Source: Chromobotia macracanthus
Taxonomy: Eukaryota; Chordata; Actinopteri; Cypriniformes; Botiidae
Reading direction: 5' to 3'
DNA length: 64,000 nt
NCBI GenBank assembly: GCA_036877525.1
Contig: JAZGTH010000006.1
Location: forward strand, 14,440,001 to 14,504,000
Shown here: positions 51,767 to 54,247 of the stretch, piece by piece
Position numbering within the stretch: position 1 is the stretch's first letter
Layout of the letters: every line of letters begins with the position of its first letter
Made by a program: the position numbers and the translations under genes
The notes under the pieces: model-generated
Database searches by the model: none
Told to the model about the DNA's origin: nothing
What the model saw: the letters and a program-made list of their open reading frames with translations, nothing else

Positions 51767-53016
51767 TTCCTGTTTTCTGCATCTTTCTTTTAATTATATG
51801 TAAAGTTGCTTTGAAACAATGCAACACTGTAATATAAATGAAGCTCCATATAAATAAATCTGAACTGAAATTAATTGAATCTAAAGAGACCACTAATGAT
51901 TTTAGACCAAAGTTTTAAAATTCAAGCTAAAACTTTTTTTGTATCTCTGGACCAGTAGGTGGCACTGTGAAAAAACTTTATTTGCTATGGTATGCTACCT
52001 CAAGTCAAGCTGTGATAACACATACCAAGTTTCATGTTAAAGAGTTGCCAAGATACATACATATGTATTTTTGCATGCTCACCAAAACATTTGTAGATAC
52101 AGTATACGAGAGCAGTAAGGGTTATCCACACAAATTCCATAGTTTTTTGTTGTAGGTGTCTCTAGATGCTGCATTTAAAATTTTGTGCAAATTAGACAAA
52201 TGTAGGAAGAGTTAGAAAAAGCAGGTTTTTTAAAAAATTCTAAGTATTGGAAAAATGTTCAAGATGGAAAATTACATCATAGGGTGCGTTTGGGTGCGTT
52301 GAGCCAAGGAACTGGTATTTCGTCATGAGTCAAAAGTTATGAACACAAGTGAGATTTTAAACTGTTGGTGGCACTAGAGGTCCTGTCCTCTAACGTTTTA
52401 CCACCTTTTAAAACTGTGCAAAAATTGGCTTTTGATTTCTGTGCGTAATCACGTGATTGCTGACATGAAGAGTTACCATTTTAACTAGTGAAAAATTACT
52501 GTTTTGAAAAAATGTGTTACAGAAGTAAATGGGATGCAAGTGTAATTTTATTATTAATTTCAACATTGCGGACATTTGTGTTGTACTGTGCAAAAATCGC
52601 CATTACCATTGAGACTTTTACAACATTGTAAATTATCAACATTTAGTAGTCTGGTGAACCCTTGGACTTACCCTTGAGTTGATGACTTCATACTCTTAAT
52701 TATGGTTAACAACTTTATCTCTTTACATGAATGCAACATGAAGGGAATATGCATAACTTCTGAAAAATACATCCCCTCCCTACTTTGTTGCTGACTTTAT
52801 CTATTCATTGTAAAGAAATACAATTTCTAAGATCTCAGTCATGACGAATGAGACATTTTGTGATAAACTTTTTGCTGCTATTATCATCAGTAAGACTTAT
52901 AACTCATTTGCACCAAAGAGAAAACAGTCACTTACCCAGGGAGACCACAGCCACGCTCTCAGGCAAAAAGTGCAGCTTGAATTTAATCAGCAGGTGAACC
53001 AATATAATACATATAC
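10576..53016 (-). CDS. slc9a8: slc9a8 (NHE8 sodium/proton exchanger), 14 exons, N-terminus outside window
   Basis: NHE8 exchanges Na+ (or K+) for H+ in Golgi, late endosomal and apical membranes and helps set luminal pH. Fourteen exons in this order, all with GT-AG borders and matching phases, give 1538 coding bases: 53016-52936, 48142-48084, 37225-37142, 36000-35899, 32162-32128, 31221-31078, 16440-16308, 15883-15778, 14759-14643, 14545-14463, 12658-12547, 11978-11758, 11306-11160, 10689-10576. Key motifs are FFLLLLPPIIFESGY in the drug-binding membrane segment, FGESILNDAVS with the transport Asp, GLRGAIPYALSLHL in the late conserved helix, and a cytosolic tail ending in acidic residues and ELL. 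The length fits the family (about 580 residues) with only the amino-terminal 65-70 residues missing. The large introns are packed with transposons. Identity as NHE8 rather than another NHE is very sure. Confidence 0.96.
11160..11306 (-). CDS. slc9a8: slc9a8 exon, cytosolic tail
   Basis: Forty-nine codons in phase 0 from GNAIESEHLSELTEEEYEAQ to FFTRRLTQE. TTGCAG acceptor and GAG|GTGAGA donor. Encodes the hydrophilic cytosolic region typical of NHE8. Confidence 0.95.
11758..11978 (-). CDS. slc9a8: slc9a8 exon, GLRGAIPY helix and last membrane segment
   Basis: Begins inside the Gly codon of GLRGAIPYALSLHL, a signature of the family with the conserved Arg-Gly. It continues through the last membrane span (TTTIVIVLFTILLLGG) to KNKKDINLSKTEKM. 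Donor ATG|GTGCGC. The longest exon of the gene in this window (221 bases). Confidence 0.95.
11979..12546. other. slc9a8 intron with a DNA-transposon end
   Basis: At 12059-12095 the sequence reads TACACTACCGGTCAAAGGTT, a terminal motif often seen at the ends of fish Tc1/mariner-type elements. The matching opposite end is not visible, so only one end or a solo fragment remains. Nothing else recognised. Confidence 0.4.
12547..12658 (-). CDS. slc9a8: slc9a8 exon, transmembrane region
   Basis: Encodes VLVLVGRAVNIFPLSFLLNF and RDHKITPKMMFIMWFS, ending in the first base of a Gly codon. ATCACAG acceptor, GTAACA donor. Joins WCI of the preceding exon in phase 0. Confidence 0.95.
12659..14462. other. 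slc9a8 intron, includes L2 3' UTR piece
   Basis: Apart from the L2 fragment described separately (12880-13290), this 1.8-kb intron is AT-rich and holds no recognisable coding sequence or repeat boundary. Confidence 0.6.
12880..13290 (+). repeat. L2 LINE 3' UTR fragment
   Basis: Closely parallels the 3' UTR of the long L2 at 27210-27540: the same order of CACCATCACCTATTACA, CAGCAGTCTGATGTTATAGC, AACGTCGGCATCCTCGCC and GTCAGAGGAGAAATG. It is a bare 3' fragment without the terminal L2 tail. Confidence 0.75.
14463..14545 (-). CDS. slc9a8: slc9a8 exon, transmembrane region
   Basis: Encodes (E)TCVFAFLGLSIFSFPHKF then ELSFVIWCI. TTCCACAG acceptor, GTAAGT donor. The split Glu codon is shared with the next upstream exon. 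Confidence 0.95.
14643..14759 (-). CDS. slc9a8: slc9a8 exon, transmembrane region
   Basis: Encodes (G)IMAILFSGIVMSHYTHHNLS and PVTQILMQQTLRTVAFMC, ending in the first base of a Glu codon. GTCTGCAG acceptor and GTCAGT donor. The sequence matches the most conserved part of the family. Confidence 0.95.
14760..15777. other. slc9a8 intron, low complexity plus L2 tail
   Basis: Contains a degenerate GTTGCTAGG-type repeat at 14935-15020, a very A/T-rich AAATAAATAAA-like tract at 15240-15580, and at 15655-15715 the L2 terminal sequence GTAAAGCAGCTTTGTTACAA. No gene. Confidence 0.55.
15778..15883 (-). CDS. slc9a8: slc9a8 exon, transmembrane region
   Basis: Encodes VLKYFDLRKTPSLEFGMMIV and FAYLPYGLAEGIKFS plus the first base of Gly. 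TTTGTAG acceptor, GTGAGT donor. Confidence 0.95.
16308..16440 (-). CDS. slc9a8: slc9a8 exon, loop and transmembrane region
   Basis: Starts with the last base of an Asn codon and TAEGLADSEVSTGWETF, then LHALGYFLKMFFGSAALGTL and TGLISAI. CTTTCAG acceptor, GTATCC donor (weak but in phase). The hydrophilic loop at the start is the least conserved part of the protein. Confidence 0.93.
16441..17870. other. start of the 14.6-kb slc9a8 intron, no gene
   Basis: Mostly unrecognised AT-rich sequence. At about 17640-17745 the phrase CCCATAGATGCTCAATGGGT with AAGATCTGGGGAA is one I associate with a dispersed fish DNA transposon, but I cannot name the family and see no ends. Confidence 0.4.
17880..18772 (+). 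pseudogene. L2-type LINE remnant (copy 2)
   Basis: The frame at 17922-18170 covers the segment before the reverse transcriptase (SVSNYRTALKSSRSAYF, then NPRYLFDTVA). Traces of the polymerase start follow at 18480-18760 with FQSGF-like and AFETTDH-like translations in broken frames. It parallels 6185-6850 and is a second, independent copy. It ends abruptly at about 18772, where ERV A pol sequence starts. Confidence 0.75.
18775..18990 (+). pseudogene. ERV A reverse-transcriptase start, fragment
   Basis: Translation includes SPYNTPINPVKKAGG, then LRLIQDLRAINS, the conserved opening (fingers) of a gamma-type reverse transcriptase. A stop codon follows within a few residues. The catalytic YxDD region is missing because the sequence jumps to the connection/RNase H part at about 19000-19140. 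Confidence 0.8.
19141..19886 (+). pseudogene. ERV A RNase H, interrupted
   Basis: RNase H removes the RNA strand during reverse transcription. The acidic catalytic set is visible: Asp in YIDGS (about 19339), Glu in QAAELIVF, Asp in YTDSKYAYG, and Asp in NRKADEVAKW. The last lies in a different frame after a stop at 19618-19620, so the domain is split by a frameshift. The VVKVKGHAQGD segment before the final Asp matches the family. Confidence 0.85.
20041..20937 (+). pseudogene. ERV A integrase with a lost catalytic Asp and one in-frame stop
   Basis: Integrase joins viral DNA to the host genome. The CxxC half of the zinc finger is at SCMICAK. The first core Asp is in LQIDFTH. The second should be Asp but reads Asn in VIESNNGMPF. 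The core Glu is present in SGVVERTNH. A single TGA at 20590-20592 splits the frame. The same frame continues with SPFEVLMGRPFP, the carboxy-domain motif of gamma-type integrases. The last residues before 20937 derive from the inserted LINE. Both the Asn change and the stop would inactivate the enzyme. Confidence 0.85.
20912..22080 (+). pseudogene. Rex1/Babar-like LINE inserted between ERV A pol and env
   Basis: The 232-residue open frame 20934-21632 is a reverse transcriptase core of CR1-group type, with MLFTDFSSVFNTII (first catalytic Asp), TGAPQGCVLSPLL, then FADDTTVVGL (catalytic Asp pair) and NLSLNVDKTKEMVVDF. The carboxy part and 3' UTR continue out of frame to about 22080, ending near GTGTGACTTGACTTTTAA. 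The element is 5'-truncated. Its position in the middle of ERV A shows that it inserted later than the virus. The clade name is my best judgement and could be a close relative. Confidence 0.8.
22297..23509 (+). pseudogene. ERV A envelope gene, broken
   Basis: Retroviral Env mediates receptor binding (SU) and membrane fusion (TM). The 230-residue frame starting at 22297 opens with a hydrophobic signal peptide (ILICLISILATTQA) and contains CYVC, a CxxC motif like that of gamma-type SU. A stop at about 22987 and further shifts follow. The TM part includes LQNRLVLDQ (immunosuppressive-region position) in one frame and, one frame over, a C-x6-CC motif at 23369-23395. SU CxxC plus TM Cx6CC is the pattern of covalently linked gamma-type Envs. 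Several frame breaks make it non-functional. Confidence 0.8.
24108..25247 (+). CDS. L2 ORF1 (SGNH esterase) fused in frame to endonuclease fragment
   Basis: A 379-codon open frame. Residues about 100-125 form a short coiled-coil-like segment (KLTEKVAELESRIQTLLE). Residues about 198-255 are an SGNH/GDSL hydrolase: VIGDSILRN (nucleophile Ser block), PGARASDI (Gly block), then IIHVGTND (Asn block). This domain is known from ORF1 of fish L2/CR1 LINEs and is thought to act as an esterase in the ORF1 protein. From about residue 315 the frame switches to LPFVMATIYRPPGHH and ALIVGDFNIHIDNPN, which belong to the apurinic-like endonuclease of ORF2. The end of ORF1 and the start of ORF2 are therefore missing and the two are joined in frame. 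The hydrolase His block is probably lost. The frame ends prematurely. Confidence 0.85.
   Translation: MADLSSVCGSVCAEREVLEKFAWARSRQSRSAVMNITPAQARCRHPMTSSLMPQPDSEVSQPLNGNKTFPPLVIVTCTSCHMHSLASSVSEEGYTYDKYKAVVKLTEKVAELESRIQTLLETSKGVNLTDTNSDAPSITCYDHGSVPTTGPMWQGSWVTVRRHSHNEKQCHSPAPVKQSNRFSPLSNAPAETPVSSALVIGDSILRNVEIEAPATIVECIPGARASDITSKLKVLANKRKFSKIIIHVGTNDMILRQSEITKDNIKEVCELANTLSDNVTCSGPLPAYRGSEIYSRLLSHVLNMSLIQSHNKQLPFVMATIYRPPGHHIDFLKEFADFLSELVVTADRALIVGDFNIHIDNPNVAFTYSFYGYPGLTWR
25238..26985 (+). pseudogene. L2 copy 3 ORF2 remainder: endonuclease end and reverse transcriptase
   Basis: Fragments in several frames: the endonuclease end (DHCPVFYTVML, 25320-25360), the linker (25600-25730), and reverse transcriptase from 26060 with PIIKKQNLD and NFRPISNL. 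Next come FQSGFRPHHSTKTA and LLDLSAAFDTIDH (first catalytic Asp), then PQGSVLGPIVFSLYMLPLG. The catalytic block reads CYADNTQLYIS at about 26642, where YADD has become YADN. The thumb follows with ITYKALHGLVSSYIREL. Frameshifts and stops at 26225, 26463 and 26760 show that it is dead. Confidence 0.85.
27210..27846 (+). repeat. L2 copy 3 3' UTR and terminal tail
   Basis: Non-coding 3' region of the LINE, ending in a short TTGAA-type repeat at 27832-27846. The same UTR recurs as a fragment at 12880-13290, and the tail recurs at 8500, 15660, 31260 (reverse) and 51790. Confidence 0.75.
28281..28673 (+). repeat. left arm of a near-perfect 393-bp inverted repeat (L2-derived)
   Basis: Reverse-complementary to 29809-30201 with the same length, no gaps, and one difference found by eye (TTTTTACTT here, TTTCTACTT in the other arm read in this sense). 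The content is a degraded piece of L2 ORF2 with an internal deletion that both arms share. The arm stops exactly at the start of a (TA)n tract at 28674. Confidence 0.9.
28674..28770. repeat. (TA)n microsatellite with embedded palindrome
   Basis: Two AT tracts (28673-28691 and 28701-28749) flank TTGCTTGTAA at 28691-28700, and its complement TTACAAGCAA is at 28751-28760. The whole block can fold into a hairpin/cruciform. It sits at the junction of the left inverted-repeat arm. Confidence 0.85.
28880..29492 (+). mobile_element. solo LTR, 613 bp, with 5-bp target duplication
   Basis: Begins TGTCAGGGTCC and ends CCTTGACA, so the ends are TGTCA...TGACA as in many LTRs. It is flanked by CTCAG on both sides (28875-28879 and 29493-29497), a perfect 5-bp target duplication. 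Inside is a TATA-like CCTATTTAATGCC near 29182. No internal retroelement genes are present, consistent with recombination between two LTRs. It lies in the spacer of the inverted duplication. The open frames on both strands here are incidental. Confidence 0.75.
29500..30201 (-). pseudogene. L2-type LINE remnant (copy 4), contains right arm of inverted repeat
   Basis: Read on the minus strand the L2 polymerase thumb is clear: ACKALNGLAPQLLNKLLSYY, then GGRPFSYLAPKLWNSLPQLW (29640-29840). Upstream (30201-29845) is the stretch duplicated as the left arm. This copy is continuous through the arm into the thumb, whereas the left arm stops at the TA tract, so this is the source and the left arm is the derived copy. 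Confidence 0.8.
29809..30201 (-). repeat. right arm of the near-perfect inverted repeat
   Basis: Complement of 28281-28673. The arm boundaries are sharp: outside 30201 and inside 29809 the identity ends at once. Confidence 0.9.
30202..31077. other. slc9a8 intron, unrecognised
   Basis: Between the inverted duplication and the slc9a8 exon at 31078. I see no domain, repeat end or RNA gene. Confidence 0.5.
31078..31221 (-). CDS. slc9a8: slc9a8 exon with the ion-transport Asp motif
   Basis: Encodes FAFGSLISAVDPVATIAIFN and ALNVDPVLNMLVFGESILND, then AVSIVLT and two bases of Asn. ESILNDAV holds the Asn-Asp pair essential for transport across the NHE family. CTCTAG acceptor, GTATGC donor. Confidence 0.96.
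31260..31900 (-). pseudogene. L2-type LINE remnant (copy 5)
   Basis: The complement shows the L2 tail (31265-31345: TTCAATTCATTTAAATTCAG and a GTAAAGCTGTTTTGAAATAA-like end) and the polymerase thumb segment (31570-31760) with many stops. Its last part at 31840-31880 corresponds to the sequence before TTCCAGAG in copy 4. Same strand as slc9a8. Confidence 0.65.
32128..32162 (-). CDS. slc9a8: slc9a8 35-base microexon
   Basis: Encodes ADVIYKMTMTD and two bases of a Ser codon completed in the next exon. TTAAACAG acceptor and CAG|GTGAGA donor. Thirty-five bases is very small. Leaving it out would shift the reading frame, so it must be included for function. Confidence 0.93.
33000..34690 (+). repeat. 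unclassified dispersed repeat (GGTTCAAGCA family) with internal duplications
   Basis: Begins with two copies of TTAGGGGTTCAAGCA(C/T) at 32995 and 33053. Inside, the block GAACTAGTCCTAGGTTTTTT with GATCGGAACCAAAC and GATTCTCTGGAGTCAG occurs at about 33175 and 33995, with a third shorter piece at 34558. GTGGGCTCATATCGCTC occurs at 33550 and 33733. No ORF of substance and no terminal repeats, which suggests a non-autonomous element expanded by internal duplication. Confidence 0.55.
34899..35141. mobile_element. MITE, about 240 bp, TA target site
   Basis: The ends are complementary: TACACTGTAAAAAAAA at the left and TTTTTTTTACAGTGTA at the right. If the outer TA is the target duplication, the inverted repeat starts CACTGTAAAA, a non-autonomous element mobilised by a Tc1/mariner-type transposase. 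No coding sequence. A long poly-A and poly-T pair lies near the right end. Confidence 0.7.
35142..35285 (+). repeat. tRNA-derived SINE with L2-type tail
   Basis: An A box TAGCTCAGTTGGTAGAGC and a B-box-like GGTTTGATTTCC give a tRNA-like head about 70 bases long. The tail ends AAGCATCTGCCAAATGGGT, as in cyprinid SINEs that borrow the L2 3' end. It abuts the MITE with no gap. It is not a tRNA gene, because the acceptor stem does not close and the tail is SINE-specific. Confidence 0.75.
35398..35590 (+). repeat. second tRNA-derived SINE (DANA-like)
   Basis: The head GGCAGCTGTGGCCTTCTGGT with GGTTGCTGGTTCGATTCT (B box) is followed by AGCACTGCTGCCCACTGCAT and GTCACTTCA. This is the layout of the DANA-type SINEs abundant in cyprinids. 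A different family from the SINE just upstream. No target duplication recognised. Confidence 0.65.
35899..36000 (-). CDS. slc9a8: slc9a8 exon, transmembrane region
   Basis: Thirty-four codons, GNFFQNIGSITLFAVFGTAI then SAFIVGGGIYFLGQ, in phase 0. CTCTGCAG acceptor, CAG|GTATCT donor. Confidence 0.95.
36001..37141. other. slc9a8 intron, no gene
   Basis: AT-rich sequence without recognisable repeat ends or coding potential. Confidence 0.5.
37142..37225 (-). CDS. slc9a8: slc9a8 exon with amiloride-site helix
   Basis: Twenty-eight codons, EEEMFRPNMFFLLLLPPIIF then ESGYSLHK, in phase 0. The FFLLLLPPI motif corresponds to the inhibitor-sensitive helix of the NHE family. TTTACAG acceptor, AAG|GTGAAA donor. 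Confidence 0.95.
37226..40024. other. slc9a8 intron left of ERV B
   Basis: No gene. The stretch 38590-38890 ends in GGTACAGCGCTTTGGAACAC, similar to the 3' ends of fish LINEs, but I cannot assign it. A poly-A run at 38370-38386 is the only other notable feature. Confidence 0.45.
40025..40326 (+). repeat. ERV B 5' LTR (302 bp)
   Basis: Starts TGTGGGGACATAAG and ends ATGATCTAACA. Contains AATAAA at about 40269 (poly(A) signal) after a likely U3. Its last 90 bases match the 3' LTR almost exactly (AACCTCAACATCTCCACCCT and beyond). Confidence 0.9.
40330..40347 (+). other. candidate primer-binding site of ERV B
   Basis: TGGCATCACAGAAGGATG starts three bases after the LTR with the TGG that pairs with the CCA end of a tRNA. 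I cannot name the tRNA from memory with certainty. Confidence 0.5.
40651..41083 (+). pseudogene. ERV B gag-like frames
   Basis: Two overlapping frames (40651-40845 and 40808-41083) between the primer site and protease. They are rich in Lys, Glu and Leu with heptad-like spacing (VQNVLLKCLERLENRRK; RVQRLQKAIDSLTGQL), so a coiled coil is likely. The position fits gag. No major homology region or zinc knuckle is seen and the protein is much shorter than a complete Gag. Assignment rests mainly on position. Confidence 0.55.
41330..41660 (+). pseudogene. ERV B protease, frame broken in the active-site motif
   Basis: Retroviral aspartic protease cuts Gag-Pol. The active-site triad Asp-Thr-Gly is present in IIFLIDTG at about 41349-41370, but the frame meets a stop at once. 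The continuation (AEITVIPDNNYSSI, then LLGLEILCKLPG near the end, the conserved carboxy motif) is read one frame over. A small deletion inside the triad codons would explain this. Confidence 0.8.
41812..42632. mobile_element. foreign block inserted in ERV B pol, left part LTR-like
   Basis: Protease-to-polymerase sequence stops at about 41811 and resumes at about 42633. The inserted block starts TGTGGGGGCTTGAAAGACCC, has a CT-rich tract (42153-42180), AATAAA at 42253, and a possible end ...GCTCACA at 42306 (494 bp), so the left part looks like a solo LTR of another family. No target duplication is found. The part 42307-42632 is unassigned. The near-duplicate GGGCTGAGGT at 42618 and 42633 may mark the right junction. 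Confidence 0.45.
42633..43524 (+). pseudogene. ERV B reverse transcriptase, frameshifted
   Basis: The polymerase motifs appear in order. GIIRKTSSSSNSPMWPIKK then NGKWRLTTEYRGLNKYV covers the fingers. IFSEIDISNGFWSVPL holds the first catalytic Asp. YVDD at 43037-43048 is the catalytic pair but lies in another frame after a stop near 42998. FLGQVISAQGRLPLP and VLGLFNFCRLWV follow (thumb/connection). Broken in at least three places. Confidence 0.85.
43685..44164 (+). pseudogene. ERV B RNase H
   Basis: The 149-codon frame from 43715, with a few codons upstream, shows Asp in LYVDGSSQI, Glu in QVAELIALTEAC and Asp in IYTDSRYAFGVV, plus VLKVKAHTKGD. The last catalytic Asp should follow, but the sequence degrades into NKKSRSSSQG after a frameshift. 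Compared with ERV A the order of motifs is the same. Confidence 0.85.
44165..44300 (+). pseudogene. ERV B integrase tail only
   Basis: At 44225-44300 the translation FLPGQMVYVKILRRERLGPK with a following Trp-Glu stop is the carboxy domain of a gamma-type integrase. The zinc finger and the whole catalytic core are missing between RNase H and this point: the two lie about 90 bases apart instead of roughly 1 kb. Confidence 0.7.
44301..46035 (+). pseudogene. ERV B envelope gene, many stops
   Basis: The SU part has CIIC (a CxxC motif) at about 44898 in the frame 44780-44968. The TM part is at 45592-46032 in two pieces. The first ends LQNRMVLDYLLADKGGV, the conserved region before the disulfide motif. 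A TGA at 45775-45777 then occupies the place of the first Cys of Cx6CC. The remainder TMISDTCCTYIP continues in the same frame, followed by a hydrophilic heptad stretch and GGWGSLISMLVSG, the start of a membrane span. The pattern is gamma-type Env, inactive. Confidence 0.8.
46140..46150 (+). other. ERV B polypurine tract
   Basis: AAAGGGGGGAA directly precedes the 3' LTR. This is the primer for plus-strand DNA synthesis in retroviruses and fixes the LTR boundary. Confidence 0.85.
46151..46294 (+). repeat. ERV B 3' LTR, internally deleted (144 bp)
   Basis: Starts TGTGGGGACATTAG and ends ATGATCTAACA like the 5' LTR, but lacks about 150 bases of the middle. It carries a small duplication (GCACTTGAACA twice) at the deletion point, plus AATAAA. 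Confidence 0.9.
46555..46635. repeat. small palindromic block
   Basis: TGTAAACTGTATT at about 46570 is followed by AATACAGTTTACA, then CATACCAAATGTATTGGTATG. Nested short inverted repeats could fold into one or two hairpins. No open frame. Confidence 0.6.
46980..47310 (+). pseudogene. Rex1/Babar-like LINE fragment before the polymerase
   Basis: The frame from 46987 contains TLNNFFARFDRRKEETNT, which matches the linker between endonuclease and polymerase in this LINE group. Downstream (47215-47305) the translation in other frames gives the usual lead to the polymerase. A fragment only. Confidence 0.6.
47320..47385. repeat. unclassified short repeat, also at 53215 and 54160
   Basis: TTGTCACAACTTTTACACCC with ACAAATAGAAAAC is found here and at 53218-53252. 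AATTGTCCT(C/T)AAA with GCTCCATA recurs at 47366, 53270 and 54208. The family and its ends are unknown. Confidence 0.55.
48084..48142 (-). CDS. slc9a8: slc9a8 exon, transmembrane region
   Basis: Encodes (G)ILMGAFIKIIESQQLANWK. TTTCAG acceptor, AAG|GTATGA donor, 59 bases. Separated from the next exon by an intron of about 10.9 kb that contains ERV B. Confidence 0.94.
48285..50190 (-). pseudogene. Rex1/Babar-like LINE with its polymerase core deleted
   Basis: Read on the minus strand: the endonuclease (49936-49616, including SRGGGVCFMINDAWC and LPREFMAVIITALYV), the linker (49046-48810 with SFLDEPNSFYARLE), then a jump straight to the polymerase end (48816-48289: FRFLAVHITEDLTW, CYLRRLRKFGINRNTLRSFY, ESILSGCIMAWYGN, LQRVVRTACHITGG). 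The catalytic palm is missing. Several frames, no function. It lies in the slc9a8 sense direction in the intron 48143-52935. Confidence 0.8.
50340..51400. repeat. unclassified dispersed repeat (CAGCGCCACCTA family)
   Basis: Contains TTGGCAACACTTTGTTGTGT, GTTTCATCACAGCGCCACCT and a following CTTTTGAATGCTTT that recur at 57590-57700. A related diverged unit is at 51060-51260 and another at 51960-52250. No coding capacity. Confidence 0.55.
51672..51763. repeat. (TA)n microsatellite, about 46 units
   Basis: An uninterrupted TA dinucleotide run of roughly 92 bases. The YIYIYI frames read from it on both strands are meaningless. Confidence 0.95.
51770..51870 (+). repeat. L2 3' terminal fragment
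   Basis: GTAAAGTTGCTTTGAAACAA and the AATAAATCTGAACTGAAATT end correspond to the tail of the long L2 at 27780-27846. Only the tail is present, next to the TA microsatellite. Confidence 0.65.
51895..52660. repeat. unclassified dispersed repeat, second unit
   Basis: Shares ACCAAGTTTCATG and GTAGGAAGAGTTAGAAAAAG with 50390-50440, where the copy reads GTAGGAGGAGTTGGAAAAAG. A diverged copy of the same family as 50340-51400. Confidence 0.45.
52936..53016 (-). CDS. slc9a8: slc9a8 exon, first membrane segment (most 5' exon in window)
   Basis: Encodes ICIILVHLLIKFKLHFLPES and VAVVSL plus the first base of Gly. It starts after TTTTCTTAG with two bases of a split codon, so at least one upstream coding exon exists. 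CTGG|GTAAGT donor. I searched the remaining 11 kb to the right by eye for the expected hydrophilic amino-terminal exon and did not find it. Confidence 0.93.
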
Positions 53017-53308
53017 CTAAGAAAATAAAAATACTTTATTATACAACTGATAAACCCAAAATTGTCATATTAGTCACAGTTAAATCACTCAATACACAAT
53101 AACAAAATAAGAAAACAAGTTGTAGAAAACAACAATAGAAACTAACTACAAATGTATTTAAAATAAAATATTAGCTGCCCTTTACTACTGACAGACATGC
53201 GAACAGTTTGTATTTGAATTGTCACAACTTTTACACCCACAAATAGAAAACGCAACTGCTTTTTTAAAAAATTGTCTTTGAAAACGCTCCATAATTGTAA
53301 ATATTTAT

Positions 53309-53344
<36 letters not shown>

Positions 53345-54246
53345 CAATTGCTTGCATTTTGCACTCATGGTCGACAACAAAGAGGGTAAATGTCAGGAAC
53401 ACACAATTGTGCAGAACACTGAAAACCTAAGTGTCCATTTAAGGCTGTCACAAAATATTTCCCTTTAACTGCTTGAGTGTTCCCTCAAGTTTTGTTATGT
53501 GTTGCTACAAAGTACTTAATAACAGCCCCCTTAAGCCTCAAACACGATGGCTGATTTCATGTTAACTGAAGAGGAATACCAAGCACATTTTCAGAGGTCA
53601 AAATTGATCAATTGTATCAAACCATGCATGCTACTTTGATGTTACAGTATATCCAGACAGTCACGTAAATCAGTTTGGCTTAAATGAAACACCGGTTTTC
53701 CCTGATTTATTGTGTTTTATTTATTTTTGTTGCAACAGTGTCAATGCTAATAATATGTAGGAGTAAGTGCACTATTTAGGGTGCAAATTTCCATGTAACG
53801 GAATAAAAACGATGGGCTATCTTTTTGCAACTGACACAATAGAGGAAAAATGATGTCAGCAATCTCTAGTGATTAATTTATATGTTCCAATTCCCATTTG
53901 TGATGATTTGGGTGTCTGCGACATGAATAAACAGTACAATGTGTTTATATAGACTGTTTGTTGTATGTGTGAGAAAAACCTGCTTATCCATGTGACTGTA
54001 TGCCTCAACAAGGTGTGTTTCGTTTACTGTGGGTGATTTTCATGCAACTGATTTCATAGGGGTTTTCATCGCTGACCACAAAACTACCCAAATGCAGTCG
54101 GATGTGACATCACTTCCCAACACAAACACGCCCCATTGTATAGTCCCACCCCTTACACTGACTGACAATTTTAAAATGCACTTGTGATTGCAAGTGCTTT
54201 TTAAAATTGTCCTCAAAAATGCTCCATATACAATATATCACAATAT
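53017..54246. other. presumed slc9a8 first intron, left part
   Basis: Holds the repeat shared with 47320 (53215-53292), a (TTAG)n microsatellite, and a segment at 54150-54225 related to both. No coding exon for the missing amino-terminus was found. Confidence 0.45.
53309..53344. repeat. (TTAG)9 microsatellite
   Basis: Nine clean tandem copies of TTAG. Confidence 0.9.
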
Positions 54247-54247
54247 A

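Noticed and set aside
51652..51893. open frames on both strands of about 60-90 codons with YIYIYI repeats
   Set aside because: Direct translation of a TA microsatellite.
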